NCBI GenBank assembly: GCA_963728495.1
Contig: CAVSKI010000009.1
Span: forward strand, 1-64,000
Source of the DNA: JACVRW01 sp963728495
Lineage (GTDB): Bacteria > Actinomycetota > Thermoleophilia > Solirubrobacterales > Thermoleophilaceae
Reading direction: 5' to 3'
DNA length: 64,000 nucleotides
Of the stretch, positions 52,358-60,396 are shown one piece after another. A program made the position numbers and the translations under genes. Under the pieces are notes generated by a model. The model saw nothing but the letters and a program-made list of their open reading frames with translations. It was not told the DNA's origin and did not search any database. Every line of letters starts with the position of its first letter. The first letter of the stretch is position 1.

Positions 52358-53367
52358 ACGGCGAGCGCATGGCGGCGGACATGGCGGCGCAGCCCGAGGT
52401 GCTCCGCGGGCTGCTGGCGCGCCGCTCCGAGATCGTCGCGTCGCTGAGTGGCGAGCCGCCGTCGAACGTGGTGATCGTGGCGCGCGGCTCCTCCGACTAC
52501 GCCGCCATCTTCGCCCGCTATCTCCTCGAGGCGGTCAGCGGCCGACCGGTTGCGCTGGCCGCGCCCAGCCTGCTCAATCTCTACGGGGTGGAGCCGCGGC
52601 TCGGCGGTTGGCTCGCGCTCGGCATCAGCCAATCCGGCCGTACGCCCGAGATCACCACAGTGCTCGAGCGCTACGGCGCCGCCGGGGCGCGGACGGTGGC
52701 CGTGACCAACGACCCGCAGAGCCCGCTGGCGGGCGCCGCCGACGTGAGCGTCGACCTCGGCGCGGGAGCGGAGGGCGCCGTGCCGGCCACCAAGACCTTC
52801 ACCGGCCAGCTCGTCGCGGTGGCGCTGGTGGCCGAGGCGCTCGGCCCCGTGCCCTGGGGCGAGGGTGACTGGGAGCGGGTCCCGGCGGTGGTGGAGGATC
52901 TGCTGGGCGATCCCGAGCCGGCCACGCGCGCGGCCGAAGCGCTGGGCGACGCCGGCGAGCTCGTTGCCGTGGGCCGCGGCTACCTGATGTGCGTGGCGCT
53001 CGAGGCGGCGCTCAAGCTGCGCGAGGCCACGGGCGTGCGAGCCGAGGGCTGGTCGGCCGCCGATTTTCGCCACGGCCCGGTGACGGTGGCCCGCGGGGAC
53101 ATCCCGCTGCTGGCCGTAAGCGCGTCCGGGCCGGCGGCCGCCGACGTGGAGGAGCTCGCCGGCGAGCTGGAGGGCGCGGGCACCCGAGTGCTGCGCCTGG
53201 CGGACCGACCCGGCGCCGACCTGCCCTATCCGGGCGGCCTGGCGGAGCCGCTGTGTGCGCTGCCGGCCGCGGTGCGCGCCCAGCAGCTGGCGTTTGCGTT
53301 GGCGCTGGCTCGCGGGCTCGACCCCGACGAGCCGCCGGGGCTGCACAAGGTGACCGAGACGAGCTAG
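52354..53367 (+). CDS. SIS-domain glucosamine-6-phosphate deaminase (NagB-II/GlmS-like)
   Basis: The 337-residue protein has two SIS domains. The first shows VVIVARGSSDYAAIFARY, GISQSGRTPEI and PATKTFTGQLVAVAL. The second has VGRGYLMCVALEAALKLREATGVRAEGW in parts and FRHGPVTVARG. The glutaminase domain of GlmS is absent, so it should act as a deaminase/isomerase converting GlcN-6-P to fructose-6-P, replacing classical NagB, which is not seen here. It is the last gene of the operon (GTGA overlap with the regulator). Confidence 0.85.
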   Translation: MNGERMAADMAAQPEVLRGLLARRSEIVASLSGEPPSNVVIVARGSSDYAAIFARYLLEAVSGRPVALAAPSLLNLYGVEPRLGGWLALGISQSGRTPEITTVLERYGAAGARTVAVTNDPQSPLAGAADVSVDLGAGAEGAVPATKTFTGQLVAVALVAEALGPVPWGEGDWERVPAVVEDLLGDPEPATRAAEALGDAGELVAVGRGYLMCVALEAALKLREATGVRAEGWSAADFRHGPVTVARGDIPLLAVSASGPAAADVEELAGELEGAGTRVLRLADRPGADLPYPGGLAEPLCALPAAVRAQQLAFALALARGLDPDEPPGLHKVTETS

Positions 53368-53412
53368 GGCTGACCCGCCCGGCGCTGCGCCTGAGCGGCG
53401 GCAACCAAGGTG

Positions 53413-53426
53413 GACACGGCCGTGTC
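53413..53426. repeat. 14-base perfect palindrome in the convergent gap between SIS and nagA genes
   Basis: GACACGGCCGTGTC lies in the 183-base gap between two convergent genes. It may fold as part of a weak bidirectional terminator or be an operator. No U-run follows. The rest of the gap has no gene I can support. Confidence 0.35.
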
Positions 53427-53550
53427 GTCGGCTTTGTCACGCTGCCGTAACCCGGTTTCGGGCCACAGTGGTCGATTTACCCCCGTATAGGGGTCAAACT
53501 GACCAACGCTCCCCGGCGAGCGGGCCGCAAGGCCGCGTCGACCAGGCGAC

Positions 53551-54654
53551 CTAGGCCGCGAACGCCTCGCTACCACCCACAAGCGTCCGCACCGGGCGCA
53601 GCTCCTCGTCCAGCACGGTGAGATTGGCGGGAGCGCCGGGGCTCAGGGCGCCCAGGTCGGCGCGGCCAAGCAGCGCGGCCGGCGCGGCCGATGCGGCGTG
53701 AACCGCGGCGGCGAGCGAGGCGCCGCTTTCCACCAGGTTGCGCACGGCCTGGTCCATCGTCAGCACGCTGCCCGCCAGCGTGCCGTCGGCCAGGCGCACC
53801 GCGCCGTTGCTGACGGTCACGGGCCGCCTGCCCAACTCGTAGTGGCCGGCGCCAACTAGGCAGGCCTCGATGGCGTCGGTGACGAGGCAGAAGCGCGGGC
53901 CGGCAGCCAGAAAGGCGCCGTAGGCGGTCTCGGGTGCGAGGTGCACGCCGTCGACGATCGCCTGCACGGTCACGTCGGGGCGAACGAGCGCCACGCCGCC
54001 CAGGCCGGGGTCGCGCGGGCGCCAGCGGCGATGGGCGTTGTGCAGGTGCGTGATCGCCCGGGCTCCGCGGGCGAAGGCGGCGGTAGCGGTGGCCGCGTCC
54101 GCGTCGGAATGCCCACAGGACACGACCACCCCGGCCCCCGCCAACTGGTCGATCAAGTCGAGACCACCGGGCAGCTCGGGCGCCAGCGTCATCATCCGCA
54201 CTGGCCCGCCCGAGGCCAGCCGCTCGGCCAGCTTCGGATCGGGGGCGCGCAGGTTGGCCGGTTCGTGGGCGCCGGGCCATTCCGGCGAGAGGAACGGGCC
54301 CTCCAGGTGCACGCCGGTCACGAGCGGCAGGCCGTCGGTCGGGCCCGCCGCCTCGGCGGCCGCGGCCAGCGGCTGCGGGTACGCCTCCAACGGGGAGGAC
54401 ACGAAGGTCGGCTGGAAGGCCACCACGCCCGTGGGCGCCAGAGCCTCGGCGGCGCGCCGGAACCCGGCGACGTCGGCGCGGAGGAAGTCCACTCCGGCCA
54501 CGCCGTTGATGTGCAGGTCGACATAGCCGGGCACAGCGATTCCCTCGCTGCCCGCGGGCCGGGCTCCAACCTGCGCCACCAAGCCGTCGGCAATCATCAC
54601 GTCCCCACCGATAAGCTCGCCGCCGACGAGCGCGGCCTCGACTCCGAGTCGCAC
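53551..54654 (-). CDS. nagA: N-acetylglucosamine-6-phosphate deacetylase
   Basis: The 367-residue amidohydrolase has YVDLHINGVAGVDF, TGVHLEGPFLSPEW (metal Glu), VVSCGHSDAD (His), AITHLHNAHRRW (His; NagA normally THLFNAM) and FCLVTDAIEA (catalytic Asp). It deacetylates GlcNAc-6-P to GlcN-6-P plus acetate, before the SIS deaminase. AAGGGGATTTG fits a GTG start at 54654 better than the TTG at 54657. A DasR-type site lies just upstream. It is transcribed towards the SIS gene. Confidence 0.9.
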   Translation of the reverse strand: MRLGVEAALVGGELIGGDVMIADGLVAQVGARPAGSEGIAVPGYVDLHINGVAGVDFLRADVAGFRRAAEALAPTGVVAFQPTFVSSPLEAYPQPLAAAAEAAGPTDGLPLVTGVHLEGPFLSPEWPGAHEPANLRAPDPKLAERLASGGPVRMMTLAPELPGGLDLIDQLAGAGVVVSCGHSDADAATATAAFARGARAITHLHNAHRRWRPRDPGLGGVALVRPDVTVQAIVDGVHLAPETAYGAFLAAGPRFCLVTDAIEACLVGAGHYELGRRPVTVSNGAVRLADGTLAGSVLTMDQAVRNLVESGASLAAAVHAASAAPAALLGRADLGALSPGAPANLTVLDEELRPVRTLVGGSEAFAA

Positions 54655-54665
54655 CAAATCCCCTT

Positions 54666-54681
54666 ACTGGTCTATACCAGT
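54666..54681. promoter_or_regulatory. Second DasR-type operator, upstream of nagA
   Basis: ACTGGTCTATACCAGT matches the dre consensus with one central deviation. It lies directly before the nagA ribosome-binding site, where bound regulator would block transcription. It also faces the ROK regulator gene at 54810 and could influence it. Confidence 0.85.
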
Positions 54682-54809
54682 GGCGAGTGTAACCGGGCCA
54701 CTGCTGACAGTCGATCCGCCAGGCTTAAACAAAAAACACCGGTTCTTAACACTGCATTCCTCCGGAGCCTTGACAAACCACCGGTAGGAGAAAAGTATGC
54801 CCCCCCGGG

Positions 54810-56024
54810 ATGAGAGGAGAGCCGCCCGGGGCGCTCGCATCATTGCGCGAGTCCAACCGGGACAAGGTGGTGGAGGCATTGCGCATGCTCGGAGTAGCGA
54901 GCCGCGCCGAGGTCGCGCGCCGCACCGGACTGTCGCGCTCGACCGTTTCGACCATCGTGGCGGAGCTCGTGAGCGAGGGGCTCGTGGTGGGCCGCACCAA
55001 CGGTCGTCAGTCGACCGGCAGTGGCCGCCCGCCGGCCCTGATCGCGCTCAACCCGTCCGGCGGCGTGGCCGTGGGCATGGACTTCGGCAAGCGCCACCTG
55101 AGCGTCGCTCTCGCCGACCTCTCGCACGAGGTCGTGGCCGAGGAGCGGGTCGTTCTGGCCGACGACTACCTCGCGGATGAGGCGATAGTCACGGCGGCGA
55201 CGCTCGTCGAGCGGATGCTGGCCGAGGCAGGGGTGGACGAGAGCGGGGTCGTAGGAGTGGCTATGGGCATCCCGGGCCCGATACACGAGAGCGGGCTGGT
55301 TGGATCGTCGGCCATCCTGCCCGGCTGGGTGGGCGCGGCGCCCGGGCAGCGCATGAGCCAGTTGCTCGGGCGGCCGGTGCAGGTGCGCAACGACGCCAGC
55401 CTGGGCGCCCTGGCCGAATACGCCTGGGGCGCCGGCCGAGGCGCCTCGATCGTCGTCTATCTCAAGCTGGCCACGGGCATCGGCGCGGGGATCGTGATCG
55501 ACGGCCGGCTCTTCGAGGGAGCGGGCGGCACCGCCGGCGAGATCGGCCATACGACTATCGACGAGACGGGCGATATCTGCCGCTGCGGCAGTCGCGGCTG
55601 TCTCGAGAGCTTCGCTGGAGCGGCGGCCATCGCAAACCTGTTATCGCGCAGCCTCGGTGAAGAGCTCGACGCCGACGCGGTGATCAGCCGCGCGGCCCAG
55701 GGCGACGTCGGCTGCCGGCGCGCGCTCGCCGACGCCGGGCGTCAGATCGGCGTGGCGGTTGCGAACTTGTGCAATCTGGTCAACCCCGAGCGGATCGTCG
55801 TCGGGGGCAGCATGGGCCAAGCCGGCAACCTGCTGCTCGATCCACTCATTGAGTCGGTCAGGCTCCGCGCCATTCCCAGCGCGGCAGAGGACGTGGAGAT
55901 CGTTCCGGGAGAGCTCGGCGAGCGTGCCGAGTTGCTCGGAGCACTCGCCTGCGTCCTTCAGGAGGCAAGCCCGGCTTCGGGAGGCCAAACGCCGGCATCG
56001 GTGAACATGGACACGGAACCCTAG
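54810..56024 (+). CDS. ROK-family transcriptional regulator (NagC/XylR-like)
   Basis: The 404-residue protein has an N-terminal MarR-like HTH (ALRMLGVASRAEVARRTGLSRSTVSTIVAELV in parts) and a ROK sugar-kinase-like domain with VGVAMGIPGP, VYLKLATGIGAGIVI, GTAGEIGHTTID and the zinc motif CRCGSRGCLES. It likely senses a sugar and controls the following ABC transporter. A TAGGAG ribosome-binding site fits an ATG at 54797, which is out of frame by one base because of a run of seven C; with six C the frames join. The ATG at 54810 is the in-frame start as sequenced. Confidence 0.85.
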   Translation: MRGEPPGALASLRESNRDKVVEALRMLGVASRAEVARRTGLSRSTVSTIVAELVSEGLVVGRTNGRQSTGSGRPPALIALNPSGGVAVGMDFGKRHLSVALADLSHEVVAEERVVLADDYLADEAIVTAATLVERMLAEAGVDESGVVGVAMGIPGPIHESGLVGSSAILPGWVGAAPGQRMSQLLGRPVQVRNDASLGALAEYAWGAGRGASIVVYLKLATGIGAGIVIDGRLFEGAGGTAGEIGHTTIDETGDICRCGSRGCLESFAGAAAIANLLSRSLGEELDADAVISRAAQGDVGCRRALADAGRQIGVAVANLCNLVNPERIVVGGSMGQAGNLLLDPLIESVRLRAIPSAAEDVEIVPGELGERAELLGALACVLQEASPASGGQTPASVNMDTEP

Positions 56025-56034
56025 GAGGGGACTT

Positions 56035-57162
56035 ATGCAGAAAAGAAGGAAAGTGAGTACGGCCGCAGTCATCGCCGCGCTCGCCGCCGTCATGTCGCTG
56101 TCGATCGCCGCTTGCGGCAGCGATGACGACGACGGCGGGGGCGGAGGCGGAGGCGGAGACGAGGGCGGCGGTGGCGGTTCGGTCGCGCTCCTGCTGCCGG
56201 AGTCGAAGACGGCCCGCTACGAGTCGCAGGACCGCCCGAACTTCGAGCGCAAGCTCGGGGAGGTCTGTCCTGACTGCGACATCATCTACTCGAACGCGGA
56301 CCAGGACCCGGCCAAGCAGCAGCAGCAGGCCGAGGCGGCCATCACGAAGGGTGCGAAGGTGCTCGTGCTCGACCCCGTCGACGCGGCCTCCGCGGCGTCC
56401 ATCGTGACCCGGGCCAAGCAGTCGCAGATTCCGGTCGTCAGCTATGACCGCCTGATCACCGACGCCGACATCGACTACTACATCTCGTTCGACAACGAGA
56501 AGGTCGGCAAGCTGCAGGGCGACAGTCTCACGAAGAAGCTGGAGGATGACGGCGCCAGCGGGGATCTCGTGATGATCAACGGCGCGCCAACCGACAACAA
56601 CGCGAAGTTGTTCGCGGAGGGTGCGCACAGCGTCATCGACTCGAGCGAGTACAAGGTGGCCAAGGAGTACGACACGCCGGACTGGAGCCCTGACAAGGCG
56701 CAGCAGGAGATGGAGCAGGCGATCACGGCGCTCGGCAAGGACGGCTTCGTCGGCGTCTATGCGGCCAACGACGGCACCGCCGGTGGCGCCATCGCCGCCA
56801 TGAAGGGCAACGGCATCGACCCGAAGAGCATCCCGACAACGGGTCAGGACGCCGAGTTGGCGGCAATCCAGCGGATTCTCGCCGGCGAGCAGTACATGAC
56901 CGTCTATAAGGCGATCAAGGCCGAGGCCGAGGCGGCGGCGGAGCTGGCCGCGGCCCTGGCCAAGGGCGAGAAGCCGCCGAAGCGGCCTCGTCAACGGCAA
57001 GATCGACAACGGCCGAAGCAGGTCGATTCGGTCCTGCTCGAGCCGGTGGCGGTCACGGTGGACAACATCCAGGACACCATCGTCAAGGACGGGTTCTGGA
57101 AGCCCAGCGAGATCTGCACGGGCAAGTACGCTGCCGCGTGCAAGGAAGCCGGCATCCAGTAA
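56035..57162 (+). CDS. Sugar ABC transporter substrate-binding lipoprotein (XylF-like), with a local compensated frameshift
   Basis: The 375-residue protein has a lipoprotein signal (AALAAVMSLSIAACGS), a glycine-rich linker and a type I binding domain (VALLLPESKTARYESQD, PVVSYDRLITDADIDYY, YAANDGTAGGAIAAMKG). It is a paralogue of the protein at 48851. Residues from about 319 (RPRQRQDRQRPKQ) do not match the family; reading one base over gives GLVNGKIDNGR, the expected sequence, before the frame returns at VDSVLLEPVAV. Two one-base errors or changes therefore cancel. It precedes the ATPase and permease of the same transporter. Confidence 0.87.
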   Translation: MQKRRKVSTAAVIAALAAVMSLSIAACGSDDDDGGGGGGGGDEGGGGGSVALLLPESKTARYESQDRPNFERKLGEVCPDCDIIYSNADQDPAKQQQQAEAAITKGAKVLVLDPVDAASAASIVTRAKQSQIPVVSYDRLITDADIDYYISFDNEKVGKLQGDSLTKKLEDDGASGDLVMINGAPTDNNAKLFAEGAHSVIDSSEYKVAKEYDTPDWSPDKAQQEMEQAITALGKDGFVGVYAANDGTAGGAIAAMKGNGIDPKSIPTTGQDAELAAIQRILAGEQYMTVYKAIKAEAEAAAELAAALAKGEKPPKRPRQRQDRQRPKQVDSVLLEPVAVTVDNIQDTIVKDGFWKPSEICTGKYAAACKEAGIQ

Positions 57163-57171
57163 GCGAGGGTT

Positions 57172-57206
57172 GGCGCCCGGCCTCGCCTCGCGCCTGGCCG
57201 GGCGCC
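57172..57206 (+). terminator. Intercistronic hairpin between binding-protein and ATPase genes
   Basis: A perfect 11-base inverted repeat (57172-57182 with 57196-57206) encloses 13 bases. There is no U-run. As in the B6 importer, it probably raises the level of binding-protein mRNA relative to the following genes. Confidence 0.6.
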
Positions 57207-57232
57207 GCCGCCTCTCGAAAGGAGCCTGGAAC

Positions 57233-58012
57233 ATGGAAGGCAACGGCAATACCCCCGTGCTCGCCTTGAAGGGGGTGAGCAAGAGCTTCGGTGCCGTCAA
57301 GGCGCTCACCGACATCGACTTCGAGGTCCACGACGGTGAGGTCGTTGCCCTGGTGGGCGACAACGGGGCGGGGAAGTCGACGATGGTCAAGACCATCGCC
57401 GGGATCCACCCCGCTGACGAGGGCCAGATCCTCTTCGCCGGCGAGGAGGTGAAGATCAACAGTCCCACCGACGCCACCGACCTCGGAATAGCCACCGTCT
57501 ACCAGGACCTCGCCCTGTGCGACAACCTCGACGTGGTCGAGAACCTCTTCCTCGGGCGCGAGGAGTCGGCCGGGTTTGTACGCCAACTCAATGAGACGGC
57601 GATGGAGAAGCGGACCCACGACCTGCTCAGCCGGCTGGCGGTCACGATCACCGACGTGCGCGCGGAGGTCGGCATGATGTCCGGCGGCCAGCGCCAGCAG
57701 GTCGCCATCGCCCGGTCGCTGCTCGGCGAGCCGAAGGTCGTGATGCTCGACGAGCCGACCGCCGCGCTCGGTGTGCGTCAGACGGCGATGGTGCTATCCC
57801 TGATCAAGCGGCTGCGCGAGGAGGGCCACGGCGTCGTCGTGATCAGCCACAACCTGGCCGACGTGTTCGAGGTGGCCGACCGCATCTTCGTTCTCCGGCT
57901 CGGGCAACAGGCGGGCGACTACGCGGTGGGCGAGGCGTCCACGGAGCAGATTGTGGGCGCCATCACCGGCGCCACCGAGAAGCCCAACGATGGCGCTGGA
58001 GGCGAAAAATGA
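57233..58012 (+). CDS. Sugar ABC transporter ATPase (single domain, XylG/FrcA-like)
   Basis: The 259-residue ABC protein has Walker A GDNGAGKST, Q-loop VYQDLALC, signature MSGGQRQQV, Walker B VVMLDEPTAALG and the His switch VVISHNLA. A single domain is usual for the FrcA-type group. The ATG at 57233 follows AAAGGAGCCTGGAAC. The open frame extends upstream through the hairpin, but that part is not conserved-looking. It ends in an ATGA overlap with the permease. Confidence 0.9.
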   Translation: MEGNGNTPVLALKGVSKSFGAVKALTDIDFEVHDGEVVALVGDNGAGKSTMVKTIAGIHPADEGQILFAGEEVKINSPTDATDLGIATVYQDLALCDNLDVVENLFLGREESAGFVRQLNETAMEKRTHDLLSRLAVTITDVRAEVGMMSGGQRQQVAIARSLLGEPKVVMLDEPTAALGVRQTAMVLSLIKRLREEGHGVVVISHNLADVFEVADRIFVLRLGQQAGDYAVGEASTEQIVGAITGATEKPNDGAGGEK

Positions 58013-59235
58013 GTACCACGGCGAGCGGCGCTGCCCCACCACCCGCTGACACCGAAGCGACTGAAGAGAAGCCTCGGGCCGACATCCTCCGGCGCTTCAT
58101 CGCCGGCGACCTCGCCGAGCTGCGGGTCGTCCTGGCCCTAGTGGTGATCTGGGCCGTTTTCTACTTCCAGGAGGAGCGCTTCCTCAGCTCGGTCAACCTG
58201 ACCAACCTGACGCTCCAGATGACGGCGGTGGGCCTCGTCTCGATCGGCATCGTGCTGGTCCTGCTGCTCGGCGAGATCGACCTCTCGGTCGGAGCGGTGA
58301 GCGGCCTGTGCGCGGCGATCATGGCAGTGCTGGCCGAGCAGAAGGGCTGGTCGCCCTACCTGGCGATCGCCGCCGGCGTCGCGGCCGGCACCCTGATCGG
58401 ACTTTTCCAGGGCACGATGTTCACGCGCTTTGGGATCCCGTCCTTCGTCGTCACGCTGGCCGGCCTGCTCGCGTGGCCAGGCGCGCAGCTGGAGGTACTG
58501 GGCGAAACGGGGACGGTCAACATCACCGACTCCAAGATCATCGGCCTGACCAGCACCTTCTACTCCGATGCCTTCGGGTGGATCCTGGCGCTGGTGGCCA
58601 TCGCCCTCACGGCGGCGTTTTCCCTTATGGGCCGTCAGCGCCGCGTCAAGCAGGGCCTGTCGGCGCCTCCGATCGGGCTGGTCGCGATGCGAATCGGGCT
58701 CGTGGCGGCGGCGGTGCTGATCGCGGTGTGGATCCTCAACGACGACCGTGGTGTGCCGCTCGCGGCGCTGATCTTCCTCGGCTTCTTGCTGGTCTTCTAC
58801 TACATCACCACGAGGACGACCTTCGGGCGCCACATCTATGCGGTGGGCGGAAACGCCGAGGCTGCTCGGCGGTCGGGGATCCGCGTGAACCGCGTCCGGG
58901 TGATCGTGTTCATGCTCTGCTCCTCCATGGCCGCAGTCGGCGGGATCATGGCCGCGTCGCGACTGCTGGCCGTGAACCAGTCGTCCGGTTCCGGCGACTT
59001 TCTCCTGCTCGCCATCGCCGGTCCGGTGATCGCGGGCACGAGCCTGTTCGGCGGCCGAGGCAGCGTGTGGCACGCGCTGCTGGGCGCGCTCGTGATCACC
59101 TCGATCTCGAATGGCATGGACCTGCTGGCGCTCCAGTCGTCGGTGAAGTTCATGGTCACCGGTGCGGTGCTTCTGGCCGCCGTGACGATCGACGCGATCG
59201 GCCGGCAGCAACGCCAAGCGGCGGGACGCGTGTAG
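58009..59235 (+). CDS. Sugar ABC transporter permease (XylH/FrcC-like)
   Basis: The 408-residue membrane protein has about ten helices and the family stretch LLLGEIDLSVGAVSGLCAA, then TRTTFGRHIYAVGGNAEAARRSGI and IAGTSLFGGRGSVWHALLGAL. It forms the channel with the ATPase before it. The two related binding proteins in this region (48851 and 56035) may both feed it. A U-rich hairpin terminator follows at 59273. Confidence 0.9.
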   Translation: MSTTASGAAPPPADTEATEEKPRADILRRFIAGDLAELRVVLALVVIWAVFYFQEERFLSSVNLTNLTLQMTAVGLVSIGIVLVLLLGEIDLSVGAVSGLCAAIMAVLAEQKGWSPYLAIAAGVAAGTLIGLFQGTMFTRFGIPSFVVTLAGLLAWPGAQLEVLGETGTVNITDSKIIGLTSTFYSDAFGWILALVAIALTAAFSLMGRQRRVKQGLSAPPIGLVAMRIGLVAAAVLIAVWILNDDRGVPLAALIFLGFLLVFYYITTRTTFGRHIYAVGGNAEAARRSGIRVNRVRVIVFMLCSSMAAVGGIMAASRLLAVNQSSGSGDFLLLAIAGPVIAGTSLFGGRGSVWHALLGALVITSISNGMDLLALQSSVKFMVTGAVLLAAVTIDAIGRQQRQAAGRV

Positions 59236-59272
59236 CCACCGCAGTCCTGACGCCTCGGGTCGCCGCATTCGC

Positions 59273-59297
59273 GCGGCGGCCCGGGGCGCCGCTTTTT
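59273..59297 (+). terminator. Rho-independent terminator of the sugar transporter operon
   Basis: GCGGCG (59273-59278) and CGCCGC (59287-59292) form a stem around GCCCGGGG and are followed by TTTTT (59293-59297). It lies 38 bases after the permease stop. Confidence 0.75.
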
Positions 59298-59305
59298 CGC
59301 CTCCC

Positions 59306-59351
59306 GTAACTCAGCGCGCACACGGGTGCGCCCCCGCTCCGTACGGTCGCC
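59306..59351 (+). promoter_or_regulatory. Shared promoter-like element, copy 1 (upstream of the pilin-like gene at 59357)
   Basis: GTAACTCAGCGC (59306-59317), then exactly 22 bases, then CGTACGGTCGCC (59340-59351). The same pair with the same spacing precedes the pilin-like gene at 60397. The second half lies 17 bases before the start codon, so the transcript would have a very short leader. Confidence 0.6.
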
Positions 59352-59356
59352 TGGCG

Positions 59357-59809
59357 ATGCGCGACGCGGCCGGGCAGGCGACGATCGAGTGGGTGGGGCT
59401 GGTGCTGGTGGCGGCGCTCGTGCTGGGTGCGCTGGCCGCCTTCCGGGCTCCGGCGCAAGACCGCGGCCTGGGGACGGCGTTGGCCAGGCGCATCACGTGC
59501 GCTGCCGGTGGGGCCTGTGCGGCAACGCGGGCGGCCCTGCCGCCACGCGCACTCGGTCTGGCAGGTGCGGGTACATCAACGCTCCCCCGCCATGGCCGGA
59601 TCTCGCGGGCCAAGGCCGTGGACGCCTTTCGCCGCCTACGCGGCTTGGGCAGGCTGACCAACCGCATCTGGATCGTCTGCTTGGGCTACCGGCGCTTCGT
59701 CTACGAGCGCCGCCACGTCCTGGAGCCGGCCGGGGCGATGCCCTTGGACAACGCGCTCGACATCGCCGACGACTGCCTCAATCCGCTCTCCTTTGGCGAG
59801 GACGAGTAG
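59357..59809 (+). CDS. Pilin-like protein with a type IV/Flp-type prepilin N-terminus
   Basis: The 150-residue protein begins MRDAAGQATIEWVGLVLVAALVLGAL: a short leader, a Gly before the cleavage point, Gln-Ala-Thr-Ile-Glu with Glu at +5, and a hydrophobic helix, as in Flp/TadE-type pilins. The C-terminal 110 residues include three later cysteines (ITCAAGGAC, WIVCLGYRR, DDCLNPL) and are not recognised. It would be processed by a prepilin peptidase (not in the window) and placed at the membrane. It shares a promoter-like element with the gene at 60397. Confidence 0.7.
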   Translation: MRDAAGQATIEWVGLVLVAALVLGALAAFRAPAQDRGLGTALARRITCAAGGACAATRAALPPRALGLAGAGTSTLPRHGRISRAKAVDAFRRLRGLGRLTNRIWIVCLGYRRFVYERRHVLEPAGAMPLDNALDIADDCLNPLSFGEDE

Positions 59810-59817
59810 CGGTTCCC

Positions 59818-60006
59818 GTGCTCGCGCGAATACACGCGTGGGCCACGGCGGCCTGGCTGGGCCTGGCCGGCGGCGCCGGCCTCGGCTTCATCACCCGCGA
59901 CGTGCTGGGGCTGGCACAGCCGGAGGTCGCCTTCTCGTGGTTCGCCGGCGCGGGCATCGGGCTGGCCTGGGCTGCGCGGGGAATTCGCGAGCGGCTGGAT
60001 GAATAG
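59818..60006 (+). CDS. 62-residue two-helix membrane protein
   Basis: The GTG at 59818 lies 8 bases after the pilin-like gene stop and gives two hydrophobic helices (AWATAAWLGLAGGAGLGF and FSWFAGAGIGLAWAA) with the basic end RGIRERLDE. It probably belongs to the same transcript. No family is recognised. The position and membrane composition are the only support. Confidence 0.5.
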   Translation: MLARIHAWATAAWLGLAGGAGLGFITRDVLGLAQPEVAFSWFAGAGIGLAWAARGIRERLDE

Positions 60007-60077
60007 GGAATAAACCGCGCGCCCGCGCGTCGTGTCCTTCGACGACCCAGAACCTTTTGCCATCGAAGGAGACCCTC

Positions 60078-60293
60078 ATGACCTACGCGCGCTGCCCGGA
60101 GTGTGAGCGCCCGGCCAACATCATCGACCGCTTCTGGCTCACGAGCACCAGCGGGAGCATCGAGCACCTCAAGATCGCCTGCCTCGGCGGGCACTGGTTC
60201 ACACCGAGGGCCGAGGACGTGGAGACGTTCTCCGCGCCCGTGCCGCAGACCGCGCCGGCGGACGCCGCAGGGGCAGTGCGCTCGGCCGCCTAA
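60078..60293 (+). CDS. 71-residue protein with a CPEC zinc-ribbon half
   Basis: The ATG at 60078 follows GAAGGAGACCCTC, a strong ribosome-binding site. The protein has ARCPECERPANIIDRFWL and a second part HLKIACLGGHWFTP, so a Cys-x2-Cys pair and a Cys/His pair could bind zinc as a small ribbon. The tail is Ala/Pro-rich and disordered. Similar small ribbons are common in actinobacteria; no function is assigned. Confidence 0.65.
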   Translation: MTYARCPECERPANIIDRFWLTSTSGSIEHLKIACLGGHWFTPRAEDVETFSAPVPQTAPADAAGAVRSAA

Positions 60294-60347
60294 TACCGGC
60301 CCGCGGGCTCGCGCCCACGGGCGCACCATCCGTAGGCGCGTTCAAAC

Positions 60348-60392
60348 GTAACTCAGCGCACCCACCCGTCTGCCGCGTGCCCGTAGCGTCGC
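60348..60392 (+). promoter_or_regulatory. Shared promoter-like element, copy 2 (upstream of the pilin-like gene at 60397)
   Basis: GTAACTCAGCGC (60348-60359), 22 bases, then CGTAGCGTCGCC (60382-60393). It matches copy 1 at 59306 in sequence and spacing. The second half begins 15 bases before the GTG start. Confidence 0.6.
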
Positions 60393-60396
60393 CCGC

